Shown: positions 7,830-16,017 of the stretch, in pieces
Layout of the letters: every line of letters starts with the position of its first letter
Position numbering within the stretch: position 1 is the first letter of the stretch
From: Lachnospiraceae bacterium YSD2013
GTDB taxonomy: Bacteria; Bacillota; Clostridia; Lachnospirales; Lachnospiraceae
Direction: 5' to 3'
Length of the DNA stretch: 64,000 nt
Assembly: GCA_900100895.1 (NCBI GenBank)
Contig: FMTX01000009.1
Location: 1 to 64,000, forward strand
Notes under the pieces: generated by a model
Databases searched by the model: none
The model's input: only the letters and a program-made list of their open reading frames with translations
Told to the model about the DNA's origin: nothing
Program-made: the position numbers and the translations under genes

Positions 7830-9401
7830 CTACTCCATCTTAAGACGGGCTTTGTTTTCCTTCATCTGCCTTGTTTTCTCCGCCATGACTTTGTCATAGC
7901 CCAAGGCCTTACGCTCCGTCTTATAATCCTCAAGAATCTTGTCGAACGCTTCGTCCGTCTCCGCCAAAAGAAGTTCTTTTAACGTCTTACTCCATAACTT
8001 GTCGCACTTGGTAAAAAGACTCGCAAGTTCGGCGTCCTTGGGCACCATAACCTCGTACTGACCAAGGTATGCGGTATAGGGGTAAGTCCACTCTTCAAGC
8101 TGCTTCATGGGCTCTTTAAGCGGCAGCTTCCACTTAAGCTGCATTACGTTGTTCTGAAGCATCCAGTAGGTGTCGTCGGCACCGTACAATGCGTTATATT
8201 CCTCACGGTCGGAATTAAGAATCTTCTCAACCTCGGGAAGAAGTGTCGCCACACCGTTTTCCTCGGTATAAGTTTCGCCTTCTACACCGAGATATATAAG
8301 TTTCTGACCTTTCTCACTGAGCAAGTACGACATAAACTTAATCGCCCGCTCCGGGTCCTTACAGTTCTTGGAAATCAGGGTTATGGTCCAGCCGGTAATA
8401 CCGTTTGACGGAAGAATCGGGTCGTCGCCCTTACTGTTCTTCGGTCCGTCCACAGCGATATAGATACTCTCGGGGCTCTTCTCGTACAAAAGCTTTTCCT
8501 GATCCGCCAGGTCGGTACGCTGATAAAGCATACAGAAGTATCGGCCGTTGGCGATTTTCTCACTCATCTGTGTTCTTGAATCCACGAACACATCGGGGCT
8601 TAAATATCCTTCGCTAGAAAGCTTCCTGAACATCTTAAGCCATCTTATGTACTCTTCGTCCGTATATCTATCGTAGTATTTACCGTCCTTCTCGTAAGGA
8701 ATAGCCAGAAAGTTCATGAGATACTGGTCAAAAGAAACACATCCGGTATCGTCAAAAACATGCGCGCCTATAGGAATAAGCGCTTCTCCTCCCACCTGTG
8801 GGAATTTGTAATAAGCATCCTTAACCGCCTTGTAAAAGCCCTCGGGCGTAGTCATATCGGGACTGCCGATAGCTTCGTAAATATCCTTTCTCACCAGGAA
8901 AGTCTGGTTGGAGGCTATGTCATCATGAGTCGCCAGGTCGTTAGGGGTAAAGCTTGAATTGGGATAACAATAGATATTACCATCAGCCCAGGTATACCAG
9001 TCTCTTACCGTCTCATCCGCAACCTCGTAGAAGTACGGGTCGTACTTGTCCGCAAGCTCGTTGAGGGCATACACCATACCGCTTTCCACAATCTCACCGT
9101 ACTGAGGCTCCCACCACCCAAGCGTGATAATGTCGGGAAGTGAATCGGAAGCTATAAGCGCATTCAGTTTCTCTGCTTCATTACCGGGCGGCGAAATAAA
9201 GTTCACCGACACTCCTGTATCCTTCGTAATTGCGTCAGACACTGAGTTTCCGCCCCATGAAGTTACGAACCACGAGTAGTTAACATACCAGTCAAATGTA
9301 ATGGGCGTGGGGTTCTCTCCCGTATTATTCTCTTTATCCGCGCAGCCTGCCAGAGTAATCATCGTGCACGTAAGTATAATGGCCAAAAGTTTTCTTTTCA
9401 C
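7830..9401 (-). CDS. Extracellular solute-binding lipoprotein linked to YesMN
   Basis: A lipoprotein of about 523 residues with a lipobox TLAGC and an LplA/family-1 solute-binding fold, rich in aromatic residues (DWYVNYSWFVTSWGGN near the mature N terminus). I favour a GTG start at 9401, because GGAGG (9411-9407) precedes it by five bases; the upstream ATG at 9413 has no ribosome site. It is separated from the permease genes by a terminator and has its own -10 box, and it lies directly before yesM. Its role may thus be sensory (ligand presentation to YesM) instead of, or besides, transport. It differs clearly in sequence from the transporter's own binding protein at 11377-12840. Confidence 0.88.
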   Translation of the reverse strand: MKRKLLAIILTCTMITLAGCADKENNTGENPTPITFDWYVNYSWFVTSWGGNSVSDAITKDTGVSVNFISPPGNEAEKLNALIASDSLPDIITLGWWEPQYGEIVESGMVYALNELADKYDPYFYEVADETVRDWYTWADGNIYCYPNSSFTPNDLATHDDIASNQTFLVRKDIYEAIGSPDMTTPEGFYKAVKDAYYKFPQVGGEALIPIGAHVFDDTGCVSFDQYLMNFLAIPYEKDGKYYDRYTDEEYIRWLKMFRKLSSEGYLSPDVFVDSRTQMSEKIANGRYFCMLYQRTDLADQEKLLYEKSPESIYIAVDGPKNSKGDDPILPSNGITGWTITLISKNCKDPERAIKFMSYLLSEKGQKLIYLGVEGETYTEENGVATLLPEVEKILNSDREEYNALYGADDTYWMLQNNVMQLKWKLPLKEPMKQLEEWTYPYTAYLGQYEVMVPKDAELASLFTKCDKLWSKTLKELLLAETDEAFDKILEDYKTERKALGYDKVMAEKTRQMKENKARLKME

Positions 9402-9433
9402 ATAAGCCTCCATCGTAACGTAATCTACTTAAT

Positions 9434-9439
9434 AGTATA
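9434..9439 (-). promoter_or_regulatory. -10 box for the binding protein-YesM-YesN operon
   Basis: TATACT on the minus strand, with only a weak -35 (TGTTTT, 17 bases upstream), about 33 bases before the GTG start. With the terminator at 9467-9493 it makes the sensor genes a separate transcription unit. Confidence 0.5.
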
Positions 9440-9466
9440 CACAATTTGAATTAATAAAACACTTTA

Positions 9467-9493
9467 ACCGAGAGGGCATACACCACTCTCGGT
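9467..9493 (-). terminator. Terminator after the permease genes
   Basis: ACCGAGAG (9467-9474) pairs with CTCTCGGT (9486-9493). The minus strand continues TAAAGTGTTTTATT, moderately T-rich. Confidence 0.7.
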
Positions 9494-9503
9494 CTTAAGT
9501 TCA

Positions 9504-10343
9504 TTATTCTTTGACCGCACCCGCAGATACGCTGCTGATGATGTACTTACTGAATACCGCAAATACAATCAGTATCGGGATTACGGATATCGCAACCGAT
9601 AGGTAAGTTGCGCCCTGATTACGGGTAATATCCTGTGATGCGCGAAGAGTCGCCATCATGACGGGAAGGGTCATTTTGTTTTTCTTGTTGATGAGGATCA
9701 TCGGAAGAAGGTAGTTGTTCCAGTTACCGATGAATCCCATGATGCCCATGGTTGCCACCGCGGGAGCCACTATGGGGATGACTATCCGGTGGAAGCTGAA
9801 AAGCTCGTTGGCGCCGTCCATTCTCGCTGCCTCTATGAGGGATTTGGGCAGTGAGGACAGGATGTACTGTCGTAAAAAGAAGACTGTTCCCGGAGCCGCG
9901 ATGGCGGGCAAAATTAGGGGTATGTATGAGTTTACCAGCTTAAGCTTTGAGCATAACTGGTAAAAGCCTATGAGGGAAAGCTGTCCGGGTATCATCATAA
10001 ATACGAGGATAACCGTGAATATCAGCTTGTTTCCTTTAAACTTGTAAAAAGCAAGTCCGTACGCTGTAAGTGTTGAAAAGTAAGCACCTAAGAGCGTAGC
10101 CGGAATGCCTACTATCAAGCTGTTTCTCATACCGAGGAACAAATTGAAGTATTGAAATACGGTGTCCCAGTTTTCTTTTAAATGAGTGCTGGGGATTAAT
10201 GAAAATCCCGTAAGAATTTCGTTACCGTTTCTGGTTGCGTTAACCATCATCATGAGAAAAGGAATCATACAGGTTACCGCAAGAGCTATAAGGAACAGAT
10301 AGATGAGTGATTTTTTAATATGGTATCCGACTGAATGATGCAT
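9504..10343 (-). CDS. CUT1 sugar ABC transporter permease (MalG type)
   Basis: A 279-residue inner-membrane permease with six predicted helices. The EAA loop, the contact site for the ATPase, reads EAARMDGANELFSFHRIVIPIVAPA (around residues 170-194; only the first 15 are diagnostic). The C terminus FSKYIISSVSAGAVKE is typical of MalG-like subunits (YI.GlTaGAVKG). It follows the MalF-like gene with a three-base gap. As usual in Firmicutes, no ATPase gene is linked; a shared MsmK-like ATPase elsewhere in the genome would be needed. Context suggests import of beta-glucan oligosaccharides. Confidence 0.92.
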   Translation of the reverse strand: MHHSVGYHIKKSLIYLFLIALAVTCMIPFLMMMVNATRNGNEILTGFSLIPSTHLKENWDTVFQYFNLFLGMRNSLIVGIPATLLGAYFSTLTAYGLAFYKFKGNKLIFTVILVFMMIPGQLSLIGFYQLCSKLKLVNSYIPLILPAIAAPGTVFFLRQYILSSLPKSLIEAARMDGANELFSFHRIVIPIVAPAVATMGIMGFIGNWNNYLLPMILINKKNKMTLPVMMATLRASQDITRNQGATYLSVAISVIPILIVFAVFSKYIISSVSAGAVKE

Positions 10344-10346
10344 ATT

Positions 10347-11291
10347 CTACTGTTCCTCCTTCTTTCTGTTAAATAATCTAAACTCTACAATCGATGCCAC
10401 CAGAATAATTAGGAACATCGTGTAAGCAATACTGGAGGCGTAACCTGTCTGGGTGGTGCCTGTGGTAAAGCCGAACTTGTATAAGTACATCATTGCCGTC
10501 TGAACCTTGCCATAGGATGCGGTCGAAGGACTGATCATTAAGTAAGGCAGGTCAAACATCTGAATACCGCCGATAAGGGAGGTAATTGCCACATACATGA
10601 GTATGGGTCTGATAAGAGGCAATGTAATTTTCGTAAATATGGTCCATCTTCCCGCACCATCGATGGCCGCCGCTTCAAAGTAATCCTTGGAGATACCCTG
10701 AACGCCCGCCATGAGCATTAAGAAGGAGTTACCAAACCACATCCATGACTGAATAACCGCTATTACGTAGCCGGCGCTGTCGGAGGACCCCAGCCAGTCT
10801 TTTCGCTGGAATACTTTGCCAAAGAAACCGACGATTGCAGTCAGCATGTTGTTAAAGTCTCCGTAAGGGAACATGAAAAATGTGCTGAATAAGAATGCTA
10901 TGGATGTTGCCGCAATAAGGTTGGGAAGGTAATACACGATTCTGAATACGCGAAGACCCTTCATCTTATACTTAACATCGCTGAATATAACCATTAACAG
11001 GAATGCAAGGCCTAACTGAAGCACAATATTGACTATCCATATGCGCATCGTATTGCCGAGTGCTTTCCAAAAGAATTTATCCGTTAAAACTCGCTTATAG
11101 TTATCAAACCAGATCCACTTGGGAGTGCCCGTAACCTTTAAGTTGGTAAAGCTTAAATAAAGAGTTCTCAAAACCGGATATACGCTGAAAATCAAAAATA
11201 CAATTACAAAGGGAGCGACAAAAAAATAGCCCCAATTATTGTACGCGGTAAGCTTACTTTTCTTTTTCTTAACTCGTGTTGTGTTAGCCAT
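10347..11291 (-). CDS. CUT1 sugar ABC transporter permease (MalF type)
   Basis: A 314-residue permease with six predicted helices after a short basic cytoplasmic N terminus (TRVKKKKSK). The EAA motif reads DYFEAAAIDGAGRWTIFTKI, ending in TLPLIRP. It pairs with the MalG-like subunit immediately downstream. The start has a good ribosome site, GGGAGAACATTT. A GC-rich hairpin in the gap to the upstream binding-protein gene may lower permease expression relative to the binding protein. Confidence 0.92.
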   Translation of the reverse strand: MANTTRVKKKKSKLTAYNNWGYFFVAPFVIVFLIFSVYPVLRTLYLSFTNLKVTGTPKWIWFDNYKRVLTDKFFWKALGNTMRIWIVNIVLQLGLAFLLMVIFSDVKYKMKGLRVFRIVYYLPNLIAATSIAFLFSTFFMFPYGDFNNMLTAIVGFFGKVFQRKDWLGSSDSAGYVIAVIQSWMWFGNSFLMLMAGVQGISKDYFEAAAIDGAGRWTIFTKITLPLIRPILMYVAITSLIGGIQMFDLPYLMISPSTASYGKVQTAMMYLYKFGFTTGTTQTGYASSIAYTMFLIILVASIVEFRLFNRKKEEQ

Positions 11292-11326
11292 AAATGTTCT
11301 CCCTTAATCAAAAGAGCTTATACATC

Positions 11327-11355
11327 GGACGGGGGAAGCTTGCACTTCCCCGCCC
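11327..11355 (-). terminator. GC-rich intercistronic hairpin between binding protein and permeases
   Basis: GGGGAAG (11332-11338) pairs with CTTCCCC (11345-11351), extended by further G:C pairs. No T-run follows, so it more likely stabilises the upstream mRNA or partly attenuates than fully terminates. Such hairpins commonly let a binding protein be made in excess over its permeases. Confidence 0.6.
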
Positions 11356-11376
11356 TGTATTTGTATCTAAAGAATC

Positions 11377-12840
11377 TTATCTTTCTACAACGATTTCACC
11401 TGCGAAGGTAGACTCAACAGTGTCGTAGAACTCGTTAAGTGCGTCTTCCTTGGTAGCTTCGCCGGTCTTAATCTTGGAGATTGCATTGCCCCAGGCATCG
11501 CCGATAGCGGTGTCGTACTTGGTAACCTTGGAGTAATCGATACCCTTTGCAAGCTCTAACCACATAGAGTACATCTTCTCGCCGCCGTAAACGGGGTTGG
11601 TGTCGTCTTTGTGCTTTTCAAGAGCCGAAAGAAGGGATACGGTATCACCTTCGGATGCCTCGATCCACCAGTCAGCTGTTTCTTCGTTAAGAGTACAGAA
11701 CTTTACAAAATCCCATGCAAGTTCTTTTCTTTCGGAGAGTTCGGAGATACCGATGAAGGTACCGCCGCCAAATCCGTATGCGGGTCCTGCGCAAACGCCC
11801 CACTTACCTGCGGTATCGCCTACGTTATCTCTCATGGTTAAAACGCCCCATGCGGGAAGACCGAATGCAAATACTTCTGCGTAAGTATCGGTGTAGTTAC
11901 CTACGTTAGCGTTGTAGTTCTCTGCGTCCCAGATGTTAAGGTTGGTGTTACCTTCTTCGTCTGTGCCCCAGTCACCCCACTGAAGATCTGCGGTAAGAAC
12001 CGGAACCGGGCCGCTCATTGCCTGATACCAAGGAGTGGACCACTGTGCAGCGTATGCTGTAAGGTCTTCCTGGTAAAGCTTAACTACCATATCCATGTAG
12101 TCGAAACGAGCCTGGTCAACATTGAGCTTGCCATCCACAACCCATGCGGAGTCGCCGGAGAAGTAGTTAAGCTCGGAGTCGGAAGCAAAGATTCTGTAAC
12201 CTGCTTCTTTTAACTTTCTGCCTGCTTCGAGAATGTTCTCGTATGAGGAGAAGATTTTCTGAACCTCTTCGGGATCGGATGAACCGAATACGGATTCAGC
12301 TATGTCTCTTCTGTAGTAGAAACCTGCGGGAGTAATCTGGTAAGAGATGGCTCTTGTGGTGCCTTCGGAATCCTTACCTACTTCCCATACATAGTCAACA
12401 ATCTGTCCTGCGTAGTTGCTTGCGCCGAGTGCGTCAAGGTCTGCGAAAAATCCGTTGTCGAAGAACTCGGGGAGCATCTGAGGCTCGCCTACTACGATGT
12501 CGGGTTCTTTCTCGCCGCCCATGATAGCTGTCTGAAGCTTTGTGGGGTAGTCAGCGGGCTCGATAACAATTACTTCTGTGGGAACACCGGTCTTCTCGGT
12601 GTATCTGTCAGCGAACTGCTCAAGGTCCTTGGCAAGTGTCCAGACAACAAGCTTGTCGCCGTTTGCAAGTGCCTTTGAAACTACGTCTTCAGTAGCTGTT
12701 TCTTCAACTGATGCTACAGGTGCTTTAGTCTCGCCTGCGTTAGAATTGTCGGTTGAGGATGCGGTTGTATCGCCGCAAGCCGCAAGTGAAAATGTCATAA
12801 CGCCTGCAAGCAATAAAGAAATAAGTTTCTTCATTTTCAT
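11377..12840 (-). CDS. Sugar ABC transporter solute-binding lipoprotein
   Basis: About 487 residues. The signal peptide MKMKKLISLLLAGVMTFSLA precedes a lipobox SLAAC, followed by a Ser/Thr/Asn linker and a family-1 (MalE-like) binding fold. I place the start at ATG 12840, because AAAGGAGGGCAAATTATT precedes it; the in-frame ATG at 12864 has no such site. It is the dedicated receptor for the two permeases downstream. Many tryptophans (PWYQAMSGPVP, DLQWGDWG, NIWDAENY) fit stacking against a glucan chain. Gene order with the phosphorylases upstream suggests short beta-glucan ligands, which is inference. Confidence 0.92.
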   Translation of the reverse strand: MKMKKLISLLLAGVMTFSLAACGDTTASSTDNSNAGETKAPVASVEETATEDVVSKALANGDKLVVWTLAKDLEQFADRYTEKTGVPTEVIVIEPADYPTKLQTAIMGGEKEPDIVVGEPQMLPEFFDNGFFADLDALGASNYAGQIVDYVWEVGKDSEGTTRAISYQITPAGFYYRRDIAESVFGSSDPEEVQKIFSSYENILEAGRKLKEAGYRIFASDSELNYFSGDSAWVVDGKLNVDQARFDYMDMVVKLYQEDLTAYAAQWSTPWYQAMSGPVPVLTADLQWGDWGTDEEGNTNLNIWDAENYNANVGNYTDTYAEVFAFGLPAWGVLTMRDNVGDTAGKWGVCAGPAYGFGGGTFIGISELSERKELAWDFVKFCTLNEETADWWIEASEGDTVSLLSALEKHKDDTNPVYGGEKMYSMWLELAKGIDYSKVTKYDTAIGDAWGNAISKIKTGEATKEDALNEFYDTVESTFAGEIVVER

Positions 12841-12896
12841 AATAATTTGCCCTCCTTTTGGCATTTCCTTATCGTGGTTTCATTGTATTTGATGGG

Positions 12897-12904
12897 CCGG
12901 CCAA
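12897..12904. promoter_or_regulatory. GGCCGGCC palindrome in the gap before the binding-protein gene
   Basis: An 8-base perfect palindrome inside the 100-base A/T-rich gap between phosphorylase and binding protein (12841-12940). On the minus strand a TACAAT hexamer follows 11 bases later and could be a -10. It may be an operator, but there is no further support. Confidence 0.3.
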
Positions 12905-12940
12905 AAAAAGTACACTATTTTTTTATTTGGTGCTCTTTTT

Positions 12941-15900
12941 TTAGTGTTCTTTTTTTATGACACTTACCTCAATCGACTTAACCTTGCCGTCGCGCACGTC
13001 TGCTGCCGCGGTATCTTCCACTGCGCCGTTATAGACGTTAATAAGCGTATTGTTCTTGTAGGTAAGCACAATTGCGCCGATTTCATACTCGCCGGGGATG
13101 TAGTCTTCTATGTCGTCAAAAGAATATGTCACGGGAATACTTCCGAGGAACATAGCCTTGACCTTTCTGTCCTTGCCGATTAAGTAATTCGGAATGGCAG
13201 GCTCGAACTTAAGTGTCAGCTTATCGCCCTCCATGGTGAAAGGATTCTTACCAAACATCATTGACTTCCAGATATTCATGAACTCAACCGTGGTGCCGCT
13301 GAGTCTTGCCACAAAGCCTTTGCCGTGAATGCGCTCGTCGGGGTTGGCGGAACTTGCAATGAATGATGAATTCTCCATAGTGCTGCGGCCGTAGGTTTCC
13401 TCGTCAAGGAAAGGAATTGCGGCGTTCTTAAAGTCTTCAAAGAACTCCTTGTAAAGTCCCGACTTAATAAGTTCCACAAGGTACTTATATTCCATGTGAA
13501 GCCAGATTGACTCATTTTCAAGCCAGCCGGGAGTGAAAGCCTTCGCACGGCCCACTTCGTAGCTTGCCTTAGCCAGCGAGCCGTTTACCTTGTACATGGA
13601 AAGCTTTTTATCGTAGAGGGCACTGTTTTTGACTTCGTTGTAGAGGGCCAGCTTTCTTTCGCCGGTCTCGGGAAGCTTTAAGTAGTGCACCTGTCCTTCC
13701 AGGAAAGGCGGAAGGGTGCGAATCTCTGTCTTAAGCGGAATGATGAGGTCATCCTTCTCCTCGTACTCGGTCACTTCGTAGCTAAAGTACATGGGGCAGA
13801 TGCCGTCGCCGTATTTAAGTGCCTTTTCGATGCCAAACATCACTGTGCGGTAAAGTACCAGTAGCATGTCGACTGCTTTCTGATAGCCGACGGTTGTCTT
13901 CTCGCCGGAGATTCCGTAGTAGGTCTTTTCTCTGTACTCTTCCTTAATGTCGTTAAGAAGGTTCCAGCGCTTGAAGGGATCTGTCTCTCTTGCGGCCGCC
14001 TCGGATACGTCTTTGAAAAGCTTAGCCACTTCCTCGGTGAGCATAACGTCTTCTTTGTGCTTGTTAAGCGCATTTATTGTAAAAAGAATGTTTCTCGCAA
14101 GCTCATAAGTCTCGCCCATGGAGGAACCGAGAAGCGCGGGAAGGCCGTTAAGTGCGTCATACCAGCCGGGCTTGCCCCCTTCCATTTCGATACCCATTCC
14201 GTAAGAATCGAGGGTAGCAAACTTAATCGCGGAAAGAAGGATTAATTTCTCCATCAGGTTAACTTTCACAGGCTCGCCCTTGCCGTAGTCTGCACGGACA
14301 AGCTTGTCGGCGCTTGTGCGAAGGCTGTCCTTATCGAGGGCGTTGTACTGTCTGATACCGTTCTCGGTCTTTACGTAACGCTTGCAGCGCTTTAAGAGGT
14401 TGGCTTCGGACTTAAAATACGTGAGGGAGTCGGAATAAAGCAGGCAGTGTTCTTTTTCCGGGAACACGCTTAGATATTCGTTCACGAGGTCGAGATTGTA
14501 GGTCCAGTGGTCGCACCAGTAGCCTTCTCCGAAGTTACCGTTAACAAGGCTTTCGGAGAAGTCGATGATGCTTGTGAAAAGGTCCTCGAGAGCGTCGGGA
14601 TTAACAACCTTAAGAAGCATCATGTAAAGTGCGCCGGGAGTGTAGCCGCCCGTTACCAAAGCCTTCACAAGTGCCTTGTTCTCGGACGTAAGGTCACTTA
14701 ATAAAGCGTCGGCCTTGTCCTCGGGAAGCTTGTATGTAAGCTTCTCGATTCCCAGCGGATTGTAGCCGTCAAGCTGGATAAGGCTGTAGAATTCATTAAT
14801 ATTCTCCCTGCCTGTAAAAGGGGCAAAGAAAACGTCCATGCGACGGTTCTGATTTATGTCTCTGTAGCTTGCGTTGCCCTGAGAATAGAACTCGGGAAGC
14901 ACCGAGAAGAAATTGTAGTCTCGCTCGGTATCGCCGTGCTTTCTGGAATACACGTAGAACACCTTATTGTTACCAAGCCTGATGGGAGCGCCGCCGCGAA
15001 GTGCGTTGTCCATGAAGGTATATCTGCAGTACTCGTCGAAGCGGGTGTCGGCAGTATGCGTATCTATAGGGTCCGTGAGTGTATTGGTCAGTTCGCGGGC
15101 TCTTGCTTTTTTCATGGTGAAGTAATCCGCGCCGTGGTGCTCTTCGGTATATGCATCCAGCTTCCTCATGCTCTCGATGAAGCCATAGACTTCGTTAAGA
15201 GTAAGTGACTCGCCGGGTTTAAGGTCGATAGCCTGTGCAAAGAAAGCGCACGGAAAAAGATTCGAACGCTTCTCCTTGTAATCCTGTACGCCCTTAAGCC
15301 CCTTCTCCTTAAAGTTCACGGGATTCTCCAAAGAATTGTCGTAGGAGAAAATCGCTGCGGGGTCTGCTATGGTGCGGATTCTTTTGCCGGATTTGTCATG
15401 GCATAAAGCGAAGTTACCCTGAGTAATCTCCGTGACGGTCGTCGAATCTTCGATGCTGGCACGTACTCTGTAGTAGGTATTGCCCGCAGGTGTGTCTTCC
15501 GCCTGCATCCAAGCTTTGGCGGTTTCAACCATGTTCTTTAAGTTGTCCATGTTAACGCCGTAAGGGATGATTGCCGGCATTCCGTCGATTATTTCTATAT
15601 GAGTTTCTTTGTCGCTTGTATTAGTTATGTTAACCTCTCGTACCAGAGCGCCGAGGCTCTCTTCAGGAAGTACATAATAAGTGACTCTGGTATTAAGACC
15701 GCTTTTGTCGTTCTGTTCTTCGATGGTGAGAAGGTTCATCTCCACGTCCATGTTGTGGGGAATGTTCTCATCGTGAAAGGGCTCTAAGACTGTGTCGTCT
15801 TTTCTTATGAAGGTGCGGAAACCGGTTCTTTTGACGGTTGCGTATGCGGTATGGGCGGGCGAAAACTCCATTATGGCGCCGTTTTTGTCCTTGGAACCAA

Positions 15901-16015
15901 AGCTCGTTACCGCCTGGCCTCTGTTAACGTAGTGGCACCAGATCGGGATGCCCTTGATTCCCGCAATTCCGGGGAGGAAGCTTGCGAAGGTACTTTTCTT
16001 TCCGTAGTTTTTCAT
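12941..16015 (-). CDS. GH94-type inverting oligoglucan phosphorylase (long form)
   Basis: A 1024-residue protein of the cellobiose-phosphorylase superfamily (COG3459-like). These cytoplasmic enzymes use phosphate to release glucose 1-phosphate from the non-reducing end of beta-glucan oligomers. The N-terminal beta-sandwich begins KKSTFASFLPGIAGIKGIP and contains IWCHYVNRGQAVTSFGSKD. The (alpha/alpha)6 catalytic barrel carries GKPGWYDALNGLPALLGSS, where the Asp is the likely general acid. Length and N terminus fit oligoglucan phosphorylases (beta-1,2 type of GH94, or beta-1,3 types of GH149/GH161) better than disaccharide enzymes. The linked GH16 gene favours beta-1,3 or mixed-linkage substrates. 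It starts two bases after the stop of the next phosphorylase gene. Confidence 0.8.
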   Translation of the reverse strand: MKNYGKKSTFASFLPGIAGIKGIPIWCHYVNRGQAVTSFGSKDKNGAIMEFSPAHTAYATVKRTGFRTFIRKDDTVLEPFHDENIPHNMDVEMNLLTIEEQNDKSGLNTRVTYYVLPEESLGALVREVNITNTSDKETHIEIIDGMPAIIPYGVNMDNLKNMVETAKAWMQAEDTPAGNTYYRVRASIEDSTTVTEITQGNFALCHDKSGKRIRTIADPAAIFSYDNSLENPVNFKEKGLKGVQDYKEKRSNLFPCAFFAQAIDLKPGESLTLNEVYGFIESMRKLDAYTEEHHGADYFTMKKARARELTNTLTDPIDTHTADTRFDEYCRYTFMDNALRGGAPIRLGNNKVFYVYSRKHGDTERDYNFFSVLPEFYSQGNASYRDINQNRRMDVFFAPFTGRENINEFYSLIQLDGYNPLGIEKLTYKLPEDKADALLSDLTSENKALVKALVTGGYTPGALYMMLLKVVNPDALEDLFTSIIDFSESLVNGNFGEGYWCDHWTYNLDLVNEYLSVFPEKEHCLLYSDSLTYFKSEANLLKRCKRYVKTENGIRQYNALDKDSLRTSADKLVRADYGKGEPVKVNLMEKLILLSAIKFATLDSYGMGIEMEGGKPGWYDALNGLPALLGSSMGETYELARNILFTINALNKHKEDVMLTEEVAKLFKDVSEAAARETDPFKRWNLLNDIKEEYREKTYYGISGEKTTVGYQKAVDMLLVLYRTVMFGIEKALKYGDGICPMYFSYEVTEYEEKDDLIIPLKTEIRTLPPFLEGQVHYLKLPETGERKLALYNEVKNSALYDKKLSMYKVNGSLAKASYEVGRAKAFTPGWLENESIWLHMEYKYLVELIKSGLYKEFFEDFKNAAIPFLDEETYGRSTMENSSFIASSANPDERIHGKGFVARLSGTTVEFMNIWKSMMFGKNPFTMEGDKLTLKFEPAIPNYLIGKDRKVKAMFLGSIPVTYSFDDIEDYIPGEYEIGAIVLTYKNNTLINVYNGAVEDTAAADVRDGKVKSIEVSVIKKEH

Positions 16016-16017
16016 GT

